Below are positions 44,605 through 53,724 of a DNA stretch of 64,000 nucleotides, piece after piece. Origin of the DNA: CAYFSS01 sp964345975 (GTDB lineage: Bacteria > Bacillota > Clostridia > Saccharofermentanales > Fastidiosipilaceae); the NCBI GenBank assembly GCA_964345975.1, contig CAYFSS010000002.1:56923-120922 (forward strand), given 5' to 3'. Position numbers and translations under genes: made by a program. The notes under the pieces are model-generated. The model saw nothing but the letters and a program-made list of their open reading frames with translations, had not been told where the DNA came from and did no database searches. Position 1 is the stretch's first letter; every line of letters starts with the position of its first letter.

Positions 44605-45213
44605 ATGAATCGCAAGATTGTCCAACGCACTCAGTTTCTAAGAGCTGCGCACACGCCTGAACAATGGGCGAAAGATGGTAAACCCGAGATTGTATTCCTC
44701 GGCCGTTCAAACGTCGGTAAATCCTCGCTCATCAATAGCCTCGCAGGGCGCCGTGAATTGGCAAGAACCGCTCAGACACCCGGTAAAACGAGGCAAGTCA
44801 TTTACTACGATGTAGATGGTGTTTTCTATCTATGCGACTTACCGGGCTATGGCTTTGCACGAGGTAGAAGAGGGAAGACCGGTAGCGATGACTTTCGTGC
44901 GATGGTCGATGCTTATCTGGACCCGTCCAGACCTTTTGCGAGAGTTCTCCTTCTGCTTGACATTCGTCATGAACCAAGTCAGATGGACAAGCAAATGTTG
45001 GCTTGGTTGATCCACCACGAAATGCCTCTAACGCTAGTATTCACCAAAGGTGATAAGTTAAGTCGCCAGAAGCAAAATCAACAATTAACAAGCATCCTTG
45101 CCGGAATACCTGACTATAGCGATCTGGAAATCTTCTCAGTCTCTAACGTCACGAAGGAAGGCATCCAAGATCTACAAGACCATATTGTTTTTGTTGTAAG
45201 TCATGTTGATTAA
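44605..45213 (+). CDS. engB: Ribosome biogenesis GTP-binding protein EngB/YsxC
   Basis: This essential GTPase acts late in 50S assembly. The 202-residue protein has G1 GRSNVGKSSLINSLAG (about 33-48), G2 TPGKTRQVIYYD, G3 DLPGYGFARGR, G4 FTKGDKLSRQK and G5 SVSNVTKEG. GGAGTACTAC precedes the ATG. It converges with the MFS gene, overlapping by four bases at the stop codons. In many bacteria it follows lon or clpX, which is not the case here. Confidence 0.94.
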   Translation: MNRKIVQRTQFLRAAHTPEQWAKDGKPEIVFLGRSNVGKSSLINSLAGRRELARTAQTPGKTRQVIYYDVDGVFYLCDLPGYGFARGRRGKTGSDDFRAMVDAYLDPSRPFARVLLLLDIRHEPSQMDKQMLAWLIHHEMPLTLVFTKGDKLSRQKQNQQLTSILAGIPDYSDLEIFSVSNVTKEGIQDLQDHIVFVVSHVD

Positions 45214-46469
45214 AGATTGGCGATCTTTTGACGAAACCTCTCGCGTCTTTCCTCAGCGATCGCCGTGAGCTCTGGAAGAGATAACAAGCTGGCTCCCATA
45301 CCAACCGCTGTGACAATAAAACCTACCCAGCGAATGGTCTCGGCACCAAAATTATCCAAGATGACACCCCCGGTGAGGGAGGCTAACACATAGCCGCTAT
45401 AGGTCGACATTCCTAAGAAGAGTTGACCCCTCACTTCATCTTTGCGGCTCATAACCTGATTGATGAAATCAACGCCTGCAGGCAAATAAAGACCATAGCC
45501 CACGGCTTGAATGACTTGAAGTCCAACGACCCAATTAGCATTACTTAGGAGAGCAAGGATGAAGGCTTTGACCAAGAACCCAACGAGAGCTATGGATAAC
45601 AACTTGCCGGCTTTTAACGAGCGACGTAACCTTGTGTAATTGACCATGACGACCGTCTCAGCCACTGCGCCAACGGTCAACACATAAGCCATGTGACGAC
45701 TATCGCCACCGACGGACGTCAGAATCTGAATGAGAAAAGAATAGAAATAGTTGTAGCCCAAAAACACGAGCATGAGACCCAGAAGAAAGAGGCTCAAGCC
45801 TCGATACTTCTTCAAAAGATTTTCTTGTAACGCGTCGGTCTCATCCTCATCATCGTCAGCGATCGTATGCTTTGGTCCTTGCCCTTCCATCTTGGTAACC
45901 CATTGTAAGGCAGCAAACAAGAGGACTAATGGGACAAGACTGATGAGCGGAAGAAATGAAACATCAAGCGATGTAATGACTAAGCCTAAGAAAAACGAGA
46001 TTGCAGCATAAATAAAGGACGCTATGCCTCGTGACTGAGAAAAATCAAGTTGATATCCTTCGTTGATGAAACGAACACTAATGCTTGTAATTAAGACTTG
46101 AATCGATGAGTAAACCGCAGAGATCAAAACAAAGATAAGGAAGATCGCAAGCTTGATGTTTCTCATGGCATAGAGAGAAAGAATAAGTGCTAAGACACTA
46201 AGAAGTAAGACGGAAACGACGGATCCCAATGGTTTGGTTGGAAAGCGATCGGTTAACTTACTAAGGAATAACTGAAAAAGCACCGTTGAGATCCCACACG
46301 TTGCAAAGTTCAAACCTATTTCAGTATTTGTAAAGCCATGAGCAAGGAGAAAATTCCCTTGATAGTTCAATAGAAATAGAAAAGTTATCCAATAAAATGT
46401 TTGGCTTAACGTGTAAATCTGCCTTAGACCCTTATCATTTCGCACCGGCGACTGTGAATCGATATTCAT
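45210..46469 (-). CDS. MFS transporter, substrate unknown
   Basis: The 419-residue protein has about twelve membrane helices in two halves, split by a charged loop near 200-220 (AIADDDEDETDALQEN-like acidic stretch). The first half has FTNTEIGLNFATCGIS and SKLTDRFPTKPLG, the loop 2-3 region typical of MFS carriers. It looks closest to the MFS_1-like/LacY-type group, but I cannot name a substrate. GAAGGAATG precedes the ATG. It is transcribed alone and divergently from comEC. Confidence 0.8.
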   Translation of the reverse strand: MNIDSQSPVRNDKGLRQIYTLSQTFYWITFLFLLNYQGNFLLAHGFTNTEIGLNFATCGISTVLFQLFLSKLTDRFPTKPLGSVVSVLLLSVLALILSLYAMRNIKLAIFLIFVLISAVYSSIQVLITSISVRFINEGYQLDFSQSRGIASFIYAAISFFLGLVITSLDVSFLPLISLVPLVLLFAALQWVTKMEGQGPKHTIADDDEDETDALQENLLKKYRGLSLFLLGLMLVFLGYNYFYSFLIQILTSVGGDSRHMAYVLTVGAVAETVVMVNYTRLRRSLKAGKLLSIALVGFLVKAFILALLSNANWVVGLQVIQAVGYGLYLPAGVDFINQVMSRKDEVRGQLFLGMSTYSGYVLASLTGGVILDNFGAETIRWVGFIVTAVGMGASLLSLPELTAIAEERRERFRQKIANL

Positions 46470-46601
46470 AGCATTCCTTCATCCCTTCGAACGAAACTCT
46501 AACATTTGCTCCCAACGCTGCCTAAATGAAGAGGTTTCCTCAGTAATCCTGCTCAACCCTCCCAACTCAAGACCGATGCTTGATCTTTGGAGGGAAGAGC
46601 T

Positions 46602-49001
46602 ATGGTAAATGTCAAGCAAGTGTTGAGGTGGATCCCTGAGCAGCTCAAGCGCAACTTAGATACGCAACCATGGAATCTAGCGCTCATGATCTGCTTCTTA
46701 ACCGGTCAGATCTTTCTTAGATCTCTAGAACACAGGGATCTCCGGATTGCTCCGCTGATGTCCTTATGTCTTATCTACATCGCATTGAGACGACCTGCAT
46801 ATTTCCATACGAGAGGGTTATACACAAAAGCCCTACTAGTCCTGATAATATGTCTGACGTTTGCCCTCAGATGGCAAGTTGATCTCTATCGACAAGCGAG
46901 ATTCTATCAGAAATACGTTGTTTTGAATCAGGGTGTTCGACCAATTAATGTTAGAGGCGTCGTAGATGAGGATTTCACGTATCGAATCAATCGACCCAAG
47001 CAAAACGATGCAGAAGCTTGGATTACCGTACCCTTCAGGATAGAAACGGGAGAAAGGATAGAACTGGGGATGAGCCAAGATGATTGGAATCGTTTGGAGG
47101 GAAGTAAAATTCTCGATGTCAGCGGTCATCCAAACGTCTTGCGGCAGGCGGCTAATCCCGGGGGCTTTAATGCCCATATTATTGGTGCAGGGAGAGGCAT
47201 CTATATCAGACTAAACGTCACCTCCATCAATGCTTTACATTCGACCGGGACCATCCATTGGCAAGAGAGATCAAGACTTCTAAGGACCGCATTATTTAAT
47301 ATGCTAGGTGAAGCACAGGGTGAAGAATTTGCAGGCTTGTATCTTGCATTATGGTCAGGAGATAGACGCTATGTCAGTGATCGCTTAAGTGAAGCTATGG
47401 ATACACTTGGTCTGGCGTATCGACTTAGCCCCAATGGTCAGCACCTAAGTCTTTGGTACATGACCTTTCCCTCGTTGCTTAGGATGTACACTCGAAAGAA
47501 TCGACAGACGATGAGGGTCCTGCTTTTATTCATCCTGACTTTATTGACGGGTGGTAGTATTCCCCTGATCAAGGGAATCCTGTTTCAAGCTCTTAATGCG
47601 TACCAATCAAGGCGGAAAATGAATCGATCACGCATTCAAACCTTGGGCTTGGTTGCATTAATTCTTCTTGCCTATCGACCAAGTCTTATTATTCATCCCG
47701 GCTTTGTCATAAGTATGTCCGTGAGTTACCTCCTCGAATCACCGGTATGGATGCGCCAACAGATGGAGGATTTTGGGATCCACGTTGAAGTCAGAAGAGG
47801 TAGAAGGGGTTTGAAGTTTACCGCCTTTAAACAAAAGGCTTTTCGTTTGATGATGCTCGTCATCTTGTTGCCTACTCTCTTAAATCTAGCAGGAATGACG
47901 GCCAATCGTCTGACGATGATCACAATGTTTTTTGTGCCGTGGCTTCATTTGATTGGTATACCAATTGTCTTGATATCGAATGTTGAGCCCGGTGCTGGCC
48001 AATGGTTGGTGGAACAACTTGTCTTGGTGGCATCTGCGTTGAGTCAAGCTAATTTCAAACTAGTACCTTTCGATGTGTTTCGTCTATTCCTTCTCGGATT
48101 AATGGTTACTTATGGCGCACTTCTAAACTATTGCACCCTCTGGCGCATGACGCTTGAGAAGAGGACGTTAAGAACCATTGCAACCTCAGTATCGCTCATG
48201 ATTCTGCTAATGATACGACTTAATGCATGGCCGCTTTCTCAGGAGATACAGGTCACTTTTTTCTCTGTGGGTTCCGCCGATATGATTCTCTGCGAAACAC
48301 GTTCTTCTGCCTACGTCATTGATACCGGAGAACATGAAGGTCATGCAAGAATTCTGCTTGATGCTCTGCATCAGCGAAGGCGATCCGGCCTCGAAGCAGT
48401 CGTTCTCAGTCATGAGGATAAGGATCATAGCGGGGGTATTGATGCATTACTCAAGTACAGTCCGGTGAATATGGTGCTTAGTCCGTCGGAAAGAGATCTT
48501 CCGCTTAGTCGTTTTGAAACTTTAAGGAGAGAAGTTAAAGAAAATGTTGCTTGGCAAGATGGATCCCTGAGATTTAGCTTGTATCCTGCCAAAGAGGATA
48601 GGCATATTGAAGAAAATGATCGATCCTTGGTTCTTCTGGTGGAAGGAAAGCAGAATCTGCTCTTTACAGGGGATATAGAGTCGAAGAGGGAAGTCGATTT
48701 AACGCATCATTTAACTGAAGTCGATCTACTCAAAGTGCCGCATCACGGAAGCAGGACCTCTTCGACGGAGGCTTTTATAGATCACATTAAACCTAAGATT
48801 GCCATCATATCGGTTGGTCCCAAGCACGGTCATCCACACGATGAGGTATTAGACCGTTATGAAGAGCGAAGGATTCCTGTTTATCGAACAGATAAACAGG
48901 GTGCAATAACGTACACCGTTAGATCAGGCAAAGGACAGTTAAAAACAACGTATGGGGCAAAGAATCAATTGGGTTTGTTGAGCAGCTTGATCGATGGGTG
49001 A
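46602..49001 (+). CDS. comEC: ComEC/Rec2-type DNA uptake channel
   Basis: ComEC carries single-stranded DNA across the membrane during transformation. GGAGGG before ATG 46602 sets the start (799 residues); TTG 46587 is less likely. An N-terminal membrane/OB part (about 15-215) is followed by the Competence domain with about eight helices (240-550) and a C-terminal metallo-beta-lactamase domain with LSHEDKDHSGGIDALL, LLFTGDIESKRE and VPHHGSRTSS. The signature usually written HLLAVSGLH reads YRLSPNGQH here, keeping Gly and His. No comEA is adjacent, and holA follows, as in many Firmicutes. Confidence 0.88.
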   Translation: MVNVKQVLRWIPEQLKRNLDTQPWNLALMICFLTGQIFLRSLEHRDLRIAPLMSLCLIYIALRRPAYFHTRGLYTKALLVLIICLTFALRWQVDLYRQARFYQKYVVLNQGVRPINVRGVVDEDFTYRINRPKQNDAEAWITVPFRIETGERIELGMSQDDWNRLEGSKILDVSGHPNVLRQAANPGGFNAHIIGAGRGIYIRLNVTSINALHSTGTIHWQERSRLLRTALFNMLGEAQGEEFAGLYLALWSGDRRYVSDRLSEAMDTLGLAYRLSPNGQHLSLWYMTFPSLLRMYTRKNRQTMRVLLLFILTLLTGGSIPLIKGILFQALNAYQSRRKMNRSRIQTLGLVALILLAYRPSLIIHPGFVISMSVSYLLESPVWMRQQMEDFGIHVEVRRGRRGLKFTAFKQKAFRLMMLVILLPTLLNLAGMTANRLTMITMFFVPWLHLIGIPIVLISNVEPGAGQWLVEQLVLVASALSQANFKLVPFDVFRLFLLGLMVTYGALLNYCTLWRMTLEKRTLRTIATSVSLMILLMIRLNAWPLSQEIQVTFFSVGSADMILCETRSSAYVIDTGEHEGHARILLDALHQRRRSGLEAVVLSHEDKDHSGGIDALLKYSPVNMVLSPSERDLPLSRFETLRREVKENVAWQDGSLRFSLYPAKEDRHIEENDRSLVLLVEGKQNLLFTGDIESKREVDLTHHLTEVDLLKVPHHGSRTSSTEAFIDHIKPKIAIISVGPKHGHPHDEVLDRYEERRIPVYRTDKQGAITYTVRSGKGQLKTTYGAKNQLGLLSSLIDG

Positions 49002-49078
49002 TCTTTGTGCTCACCGTTAAACCATCAACCGTGAGACCTATGGCTGTGCTAAGATTCTTTGGAATGTGAGGTGATGAG

Positions 49079-50134
49079 ATGGCAAAGAAAGGTGTAGGGC
49101 AAAATCCGTTAACACGAGAGGAACTGCTGCGATCACTGAAGGGCAATACACCTTTAGCGCCGGCATACCTCATCTATGGTGATGAGACTTATCTAGTGCA
49201 ACATGCTATGAAGGCGCTGATGAAGAAGGCAAGTCCGCAAGGTCTTACTCTAGATGCCAGGATTGAAGACGTCGACAAGAAAGCGGCAAGCATCGATTTC
49301 CAAGCCTTAAGAGACGAACTCCAAACTCCGACGTTTCTGGCTCCTTATCGATTGGTCGTTTTAAAGAACAGTGATCTCTTTGCAACAAGTCGTTTCCACG
49401 AAGACGTCCTAGAACTCATCTCACAAATTCCTCAAGGCTCATCTCTGGTCTTCATTGAGGATAAAGTCGATGGGCGTTATCGCAGTGTTTATTCAGGTTT
49501 TGAAGAAGCAGGCGGCATCATCACATTTATCCCCCGGCAAACTGACGGGGAATTGATTCGTTGGATAGCGGCATACTTCCATCAAGCAGGCATGAGGATC
49601 ACGCAATCAGCCTGTGACTCTTTGCTGCTGAGAACGGATTCATCCATGCTCCTGCTGCTTCAAGAGATGAAGAAGCTAAAACTATTTGCTGAGGCTGAAG
49701 AGCTGAAATCTATCAGTTTAGAGATTGTGGACAAGATCTGTATACCGGATTTACAAGGAAGCATCTTCAATTTGGGAGATCGAATCGTCCAATCTCAAAC
49801 GGTCGAAGCGATGGACATTTTCCATCGCTTGCTTGAGAAGCGCGAACCAATTCAAGTCTTGCTTTTAATGCTCAGTCGGCTCTTTCGTCAACTGCTGATC
49901 ACTCAACTCAGTGGCTTTCAGCAGAATAGACTGGGAGCGATGTTGGGTGAGCGAAGGCCTTTCATTTTGCGACGGCTCTTGCAACAAGCCAGAGCCTACA
50001 AGCCGGAGCAACTCCGAGCTCTAGTGAAACAGTCTGCGGAGATCGATGAAGCTGTCAAGGGAGGATCGACTTTAGATCCGGCCTTTATCATTGAAACCTT
50101 AATTCTCACGGCTTCGGTGACGGCTAATCAGTAA
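49079..50134 (+). CDS. holA: DNA polymerase III subunit delta
   Basis: The delta subunit opens the sliding clamp in the clamp loader. The 351-residue protein starts with a short basic extension and has the conserved APAYLIYGDETYLVQHAMKA (about 26-45), FLAPYRLVVLKNSDLF, and the helical C-terminal collar domain (about 215-350). GAGGTG precedes the ATG. In many Firmicutes rpsT follows convergently; here a scaffold gap begins 12 bases after the stop. Confidence 0.92.
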   Translation: MAKKGVGQNPLTREELLRSLKGNTPLAPAYLIYGDETYLVQHAMKALMKKASPQGLTLDARIEDVDKKAASIDFQALRDELQTPTFLAPYRLVVLKNSDLFATSRFHEDVLELISQIPQGSSLVFIEDKVDGRYRSVYSGFEEAGGIITFIPRQTDGELIRWIAAYFHQAGMRITQSACDSLLLRTDSSMLLLLQEMKKLKLFAEAEELKSISLEIVDKICIPDLQGSIFNLGDRIVQSQTVEAMDIFHRLLEKREPIQVLLLMLSRLFRQLLITQLSGFQQNRLGAMLGERRPFILRRLLQQARAYKPEQLRALVKQSAEIDEAVKGGSTLDPAFIIETLILTASVTANQ

Positions 50135-50146
50135 CGGCTTATCGGT
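50108..50146 (+). repeat. Imperfect short repeats at the left gap edge
   Basis: ACGGCT occurs at 50108, 50120 and 50134, the last two within similar units of about 14 bases (ACGGCTAATCAGTA and ACGGCTTATCGGT). The right edge of the gap begins TATCGGCTAAAT. The repeat may have broken the assembly. Confidence 0.4.
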
Positions 50147-50246
50147 NNNNNNNNNNNNNNNNNNNNNNNNNNNNNNNNNNNNNNNNNNNNNNNNNNNNNN
50201 NNNNNNNNNNNNNNNNNNNNNNNNNNNNNNNNNNNNNNNNNNNNNN
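50147..50246. other. Assembly gap of 100 N
   Basis: Exactly 100 N stand here, the usual placeholder for unknown length. Any sequence, including a gene such as rpsT, may be missing. Nothing can be annotated across it. The 100 or so bases to the right show no gene. Confidence 0.98.
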
Positions 50247-50349
50247 TATCGGCTAAATAGAAGTTTTTGGTAAATCTCCATCTATCCATCCGATGAGCTA
50301 GCGTCATGCGCTAAGTGGAACATTAGAACATTTGATAGCCTCTCCAACG

Positions 50350-50379
50350 TTGACGTTAAGGCGTTGTATTACCTATACT
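50350..50379 (+). promoter_or_regulatory. Promoter of the SEC-C protein gene
   Basis: TTGACG at 50350-50355 and TATACT at 50374-50379 are separated by 18 bases, with the ATG 35 bases further on. Confidence 0.6.
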
Positions 50380-50413
50380 TTCCCCTATTATTGCTTAAGA
50401 AGCGGAGGTCGTT

Positions 50414-50944
50414 ATGGCAGAAAATAAGAGCCTATATCAATTGTGGATTGACCGGAGTGAAGACCAAAGTGACATTGGTCAATATCAAGTATTCTTCGAG
50501 CGCTATTATGATTTAGAGACGGAAGCTTATCGTAAGATTCTAGCTAATCCGGCAAATAATTCTTACACGGAAGGATCCTTTGCAAATCTACGAGATTCCT
50601 TAGGGTTTGAGCATGAGGATATCATCTTCATGGGTTTTCTTTCCGGAATCAATGAGAGCTTGAAAGAAGAGATGGATCTCGAAGCGATTACCCCCGAGTC
50701 GGACCTTGCCTTGAAGATTGATTTTGAGAAGCTTCTTTATAACATGCATAAGGCGAAAGCAAAGTGGTTGTTTAGCCTCGATGAATGGGAAGATGTTTTG
50801 CCAAACGAGAAGCGTCTTGATATCGCTCGTCAGTACCGTGATGACTCAACGTTGCGTGTTGAGAAAGTCGGCCGCAATGATCCTTGCCCCTGTGGTAGTG
50901 GTAAGAAATACAAGAAATGTTGTGGTAAGAACAGTCCGAGCTAA
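50414..50944 (+). CDS. SEC-C motif protein, clostridial type
   Basis: The 176-residue protein ends in a SEC-C zinc motif (GRNDPCPCGSGKKYKKCCGK, about 154-173), as in SecA. The N-terminal part (FMGFLSGINESLKEEMDLE, IDFEKLLYNMHKAKAKWL) resembles a family of conserved clostridial proteins of unknown function. GGAGG precedes the ATG. It has its own promoter and is 68 bases from asnS. Confidence 0.85.
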   Translation: MAENKSLYQLWIDRSEDQSDIGQYQVFFERYYDLETEAYRKILANPANNSYTEGSFANLRDSLGFEHEDIIFMGFLSGINESLKEEMDLEAITPESDLALKIDFEKLLYNMHKAKAKWLFSLDEWEDVLPNEKRLDIARQYRDDSTLRVEKVGRNDPCPCGSGKKYKKCCGKNSPS

Positions 50945-51012
50945 TCATAAAATGGATTAGGAGCTCGACATCTACGTTTTACAGCATGAAAGATCTTCGG
51001 AAAGGAAGAAGT

Positions 51013-52407
51013 ATGACAGTGGTAAGTTTGCGTGACATCTTCGCAGATCCTGAACGTTTTAGAGGTCAAGAGCCTGTACTCCAAGGTTGGCTGCGAAATG
51101 TACGCATCCAGAAACACTTAGCTTTCGCCCAAATGGCAGACGGATCCATCTTTGATCCGATTCAACTCGTCTTCAGTGAAGATGAAATCTCTGACTTTAA
51201 TAAGGTCAATGACTTAAGCGTGGGCGCAGCGGTCAACGTCCGTGGTGAATTGATTCTCACCCCTGATGCCAAACAAGCCTTCGAGCTGAGAGTACATGAT
51301 TTCACTCTCGTAGGTGAATCACCGGAAGATTATCCTCTACAAGCTAAGCGTCATGGCGCCGAATTCCTAAGATCTATCCAGCATCTTCGTCCCCGCACGA
51401 ACCTGTCACAAGCTGTCTTTCGGATCCGCTCTGAAGCAGCCTTCGCAATTCATAAGTTCTTTCATGAGCGTGATTTCATCTGGGTTCATACTCCGATCAT
51501 CACAGCTATGGATGGCGAAGGAGCAGGTGAGATGTTCCAGGTCACAACCTTGGACATCGATAATCCACCCCGGAGAGAAGATCTTGAGGTCGATTACACA
51601 GAAGATTTCTTTGCCAAGATGTCCTATCTCACCGTCACAGGGCAGCTCCATGGGGAAGCCTACGCTCAAGCGTTCAAGAACATTTACACGTTCGGACCTA
51701 CTTTCAGGTCTGAGCGTTCTCACACAACACGCCATGCCGCCGAGTTTTGGATGATTGAACCTGAATTGGCTTTTGCCGACCTTGAAGCTATCATGGATAA
51801 TATTGAGGCCATGCTAAAGTTTGTCATTCAATTTATCATGGACCGCTGTGAATCCGAACTCCGGTTCCTCAATAACTTTGTCGATAAAGGACTTTTGGAG
51901 CGCCTAGAAACCCTTCTTCGTTCTAACTTTGCCCGGTGCACCTACACGAAAGCCATCGAATACCTCGAAGCATCCAAGGAAGACTTCAAGTTCCCGGTTT
52001 CTTGGGGTATCGATCTTGCTACGGAACACGAACGCTACCTGACCGAAGAAATTTTCAAAGGACCGGTCTTCATCACGGATTATCCTGTTGACATCAAAGC
52101 GTTCTATATGCGGCGTAACGATGACGGTAAGACCGTAGCTGCTACGGACCTTCTCGTTCCGGGCGTGGGCGAGCTCGTCGGAGGAAGTCAACGTGAGGAA
52201 CGGGTCGATCAGCTCGCGGAAATGATTGAGCTAAAGGGTTTGCCTGCCAAGAATTATGAATGGTATCTCGATCTTCGTCGTTACGGTTCTACACCCCATG
52301 GTGGTTATGGTCTCGGCTTCGAGCGACTCATCATGTATCTTACGTCTGTTTGGAACATCCGAGACGTCATACCTTTCCCAAGGACGACCGGTTCAAGCCA
52401 GTTTTAG
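51013..52407 (+). CDS. asnS: Asparaginyl-tRNA synthetase
   Basis: AsnRS charges tRNA-Asn. The 464-residue protein has the N-terminal OB anticodon-binding domain (about 18-110, LQGWLRNVRIQKHLAFAQMA) and the class IIb catalytic domain with motif 2 FRSERSHTTRHAAEFWMIEP and motif 3 GYGLGFERLIMYLT. Lack of the AspRS-type insertion supports Asn. The frame opens at 50986, but AAAGGAAG before ATG 51013 gives the start. Direct charging implies the organism need not depend on the amidotransferase route for Asn-tRNA. Confidence 0.94.
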   Translation: MTVVSLRDIFADPERFRGQEPVLQGWLRNVRIQKHLAFAQMADGSIFDPIQLVFSEDEISDFNKVNDLSVGAAVNVRGELILTPDAKQAFELRVHDFTLVGESPEDYPLQAKRHGAEFLRSIQHLRPRTNLSQAVFRIRSEAAFAIHKFFHERDFIWVHTPIITAMDGEGAGEMFQVTTLDIDNPPRREDLEVDYTEDFFAKMSYLTVTGQLHGEAYAQAFKNIYTFGPTFRSERSHTTRHAAEFWMIEPELAFADLEAIMDNIEAMLKFVIQFIMDRCESELRFLNNFVDKGLLERLETLLRSNFARCTYTKAIEYLEASKEDFKFPVSWGIDLATEHERYLTEEIFKGPVFITDYPVDIKAFYMRRNDDGKTVAATDLLVPGVGELVGGSQREERVDQLAEMIELKGLPAKNYEWYLDLRRYGSTPHGGYGLGFERLIMYLTSVWNIRDVIPFPRTTGSSQF

Positions 52408-52456
52408 GGCGATTCGCACTTTTTCACCAAAAAGCCCCTCAGCACTTTCTCACAAA

Positions 52457-52487
52457 CCTCTTATCCTGCCCGATAGGAGGTTTTGTT
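52457..52487 (+). promoter_or_regulatory. Terminator-like hairpin containing the radC RBS
   Basis: CCTCTTATC (52457-52465) pairs with GATAGGAGG (52472-52480), one G-U pair, loop CTGCCC, followed by TTTTGTT and then the radC ATG at 52488. The 3' arm contains the GGAGG ribosome-binding site. The same element can thus act as the asnS terminator and block radC translation. Confidence 0.65.
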
Positions 52488-53246
52488 ATGAACATAGATA
52501 CCACGGAACCATTGATCTCTGAGACCGGTCATCTGACCATGCATGAGTTGCCTGCGCAGGAGAAGCCCTACGAGAGACTCTATGCATTAGGACCGGAACG
52601 TTTGAGCGACGGAGAACTCCTCGCGATTCTCCTACAAACAGGGGTTGAGGGTGGAACCAGTCTGGATATCGCACGACGGATTCTTGCTTCTGTAGAATCC
52701 GGAGGTTTACTGCGTCTTAGTCGCTACACTCAAGAACAGCTTATGGGCTTCAAGGGAGTAGGGAAGGTCAAAGCCGCTCGCATCCTCAGTGCTTTCGAAT
52801 TGGGCCGCAGAGTGAGGGGTAGAACGCCTGAACAATTACCTACATTCAATACGCCGGATAAGGTCTTCGATTACTTTGTTGGGGACTTGGGCTTACAAGA
52901 GCACGAGGAGCTTAGAGGGCTGCTATTGACCACTCGTCAAACCTTAATCCGTGAATTACAGTTTGGCGAAGGTCACCTAAACGGTGTGAGTACACAAATG
53001 CGAGAAATTGTTCGTTTAGCCCTCATCAACAATGCTGCCGGAATGATCATGGTCCATAACCATCCAAGTGGAGATCCCAGCCCCAGCATCCAAGATAAAA
53101 TGTCAACCAGCCGCTTGCGACAGGCTTTGGAGTCCGTTGGGATAAACTTAGTGGATCACATAATTATCACGCATGACAGCTTCTTTAGTTTTAGACGTGA
53201 TACGACACTTCTGGAAGGACCTTGCGAATTTGCTGAAGCTTGCTAA
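52488..53246 (+). CDS. radC: RadC/JAB-domain DNA repair-family protein
   Basis: The function of RadC is unsettled despite its name. The frame is open far upstream through asnS, but AGGAGG eight bases before ATG 52488 gives 252 residues. It has an N-terminal HhH-like UPF0758 part (about 22-100, RLYALGPERLSDGELLAILL, LMGFKGVGKVKAARI) and a JAMM/MPN+ domain with the metal motif HNHPSGDPSPS and a distal HxIIT segment (about 125-245). MreBCD or maf, frequent neighbours, are absent. Confidence 0.9.
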   Translation: MNIDTTEPLISETGHLTMHELPAQEKPYERLYALGPERLSDGELLAILLQTGVEGGTSLDIARRILASVESGGLLRLSRYTQEQLMGFKGVGKVKAARILSAFELGRRVRGRTPEQLPTFNTPDKVFDYFVGDLGLQEHEELRGLLLTTRQTLIRELQFGEGHLNGVSTQMREIVRLALINNAAGMIMVHNHPSGDPSPSIQDKMSTSRLRQALESVGINLVDHIIITHDSFFSFRRDTTLLEGPCEFAEAC

Positions 53247-53284
53247 AATTAAGCAGATGTTGCTGTTAAGTGTGGAGGTCATTC

Positions 53285-53671
53285 ATGAAAATTGTCATCA
53301 TATCCGATCCGCGAAAGAATGATCTCCTGCTGAATTTTTGTGTAGCTTATAGGCAAATCCTTAAGCGTCATGAGCTGTACACCACGATTAATCTTCAAGC
53401 TCTTCTAGAAGATCCAACCGAGCTGAAATTCCATGCTCTCCCAAGCGACATTGTAGGTAGTGTTAACCAATTTGTGAGGCGCGCATCCTATGATGAGATC
53501 GATGCGGTGATCTTTCTGAGAGATCCTCAGGCGAAGGATTATGCTATGCCAAATCTCTTGATGAAAGCATGCGATACACACCACATCCCTTACGCCGGTA
53601 ACTTGGCAATGGCAGAGATCTTAATCCTTGCCATCGATCGAGGCGACTTAGATTGGCGCAATTACCTTTAA
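53285..53671 (+). CDS. Methylglyoxal-synthase-like protein lacking active-site motifs
   Basis: The 128-residue length, the start MKIVIISDPRKNDLLLNF, the HELY segment, the AVIFLRDP strand and the end AIDRGDLDWR match methylglyoxal synthase, which turns DHAP into methylglyoxal. The phosphate-binding ATGTTG is TTINLQ (33-38), the GPLGGDQ block with the catalytic Asp is replaced near 53-62 (PSDIVGSVNQ), and the His of the HxPD block is lost (AMPN, 87-90). Catalysis is therefore doubtful; it may bind a ligand. GGAGGTC before ATG 53285 sets the start. It lies alone between radC and the T-box. Confidence 0.75.
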   Translation: MKIVIISDPRKNDLLLNFCVAYRQILKRHELYTTINLQALLEDPTELKFHALPSDIVGSVNQFVRRASYDEIDAVIFLRDPQAKDYAMPNLLMKACDTHHIPYAGNLAMAEILILAIDRGDLDWRNYL

Positions 53672-53676
53672 GTCGT

Positions 53677-53705
53677 TTGCAAGCCCATTGGAGCTTTGTT
53701 AGTAT
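53677..53705 (+). promoter_or_regulatory. Promoter of the pheS T-box transcript
   Basis: TTGCAA at 53677-53682 and TAGTAT at 53700-53705 are 17 bases apart, placing the start about 53712, just ahead of the T-box stem I. Confidence 0.5.
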
Positions 53706-53724
53706 CTGATTTAGTTCATAAAAA

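Noticed and set aside
50099..50281. Minus-strand frame spanning the N run
   Set aside because: The frame exists only because N codons are read through; the flanking residues show no family resemblance.
52260..52487. Longer radC frame overlapping asnS
   Set aside because: The asnS product is conserved to its end, and the extension has out-of-frame composition; AGGAGG marks ATG 52488.
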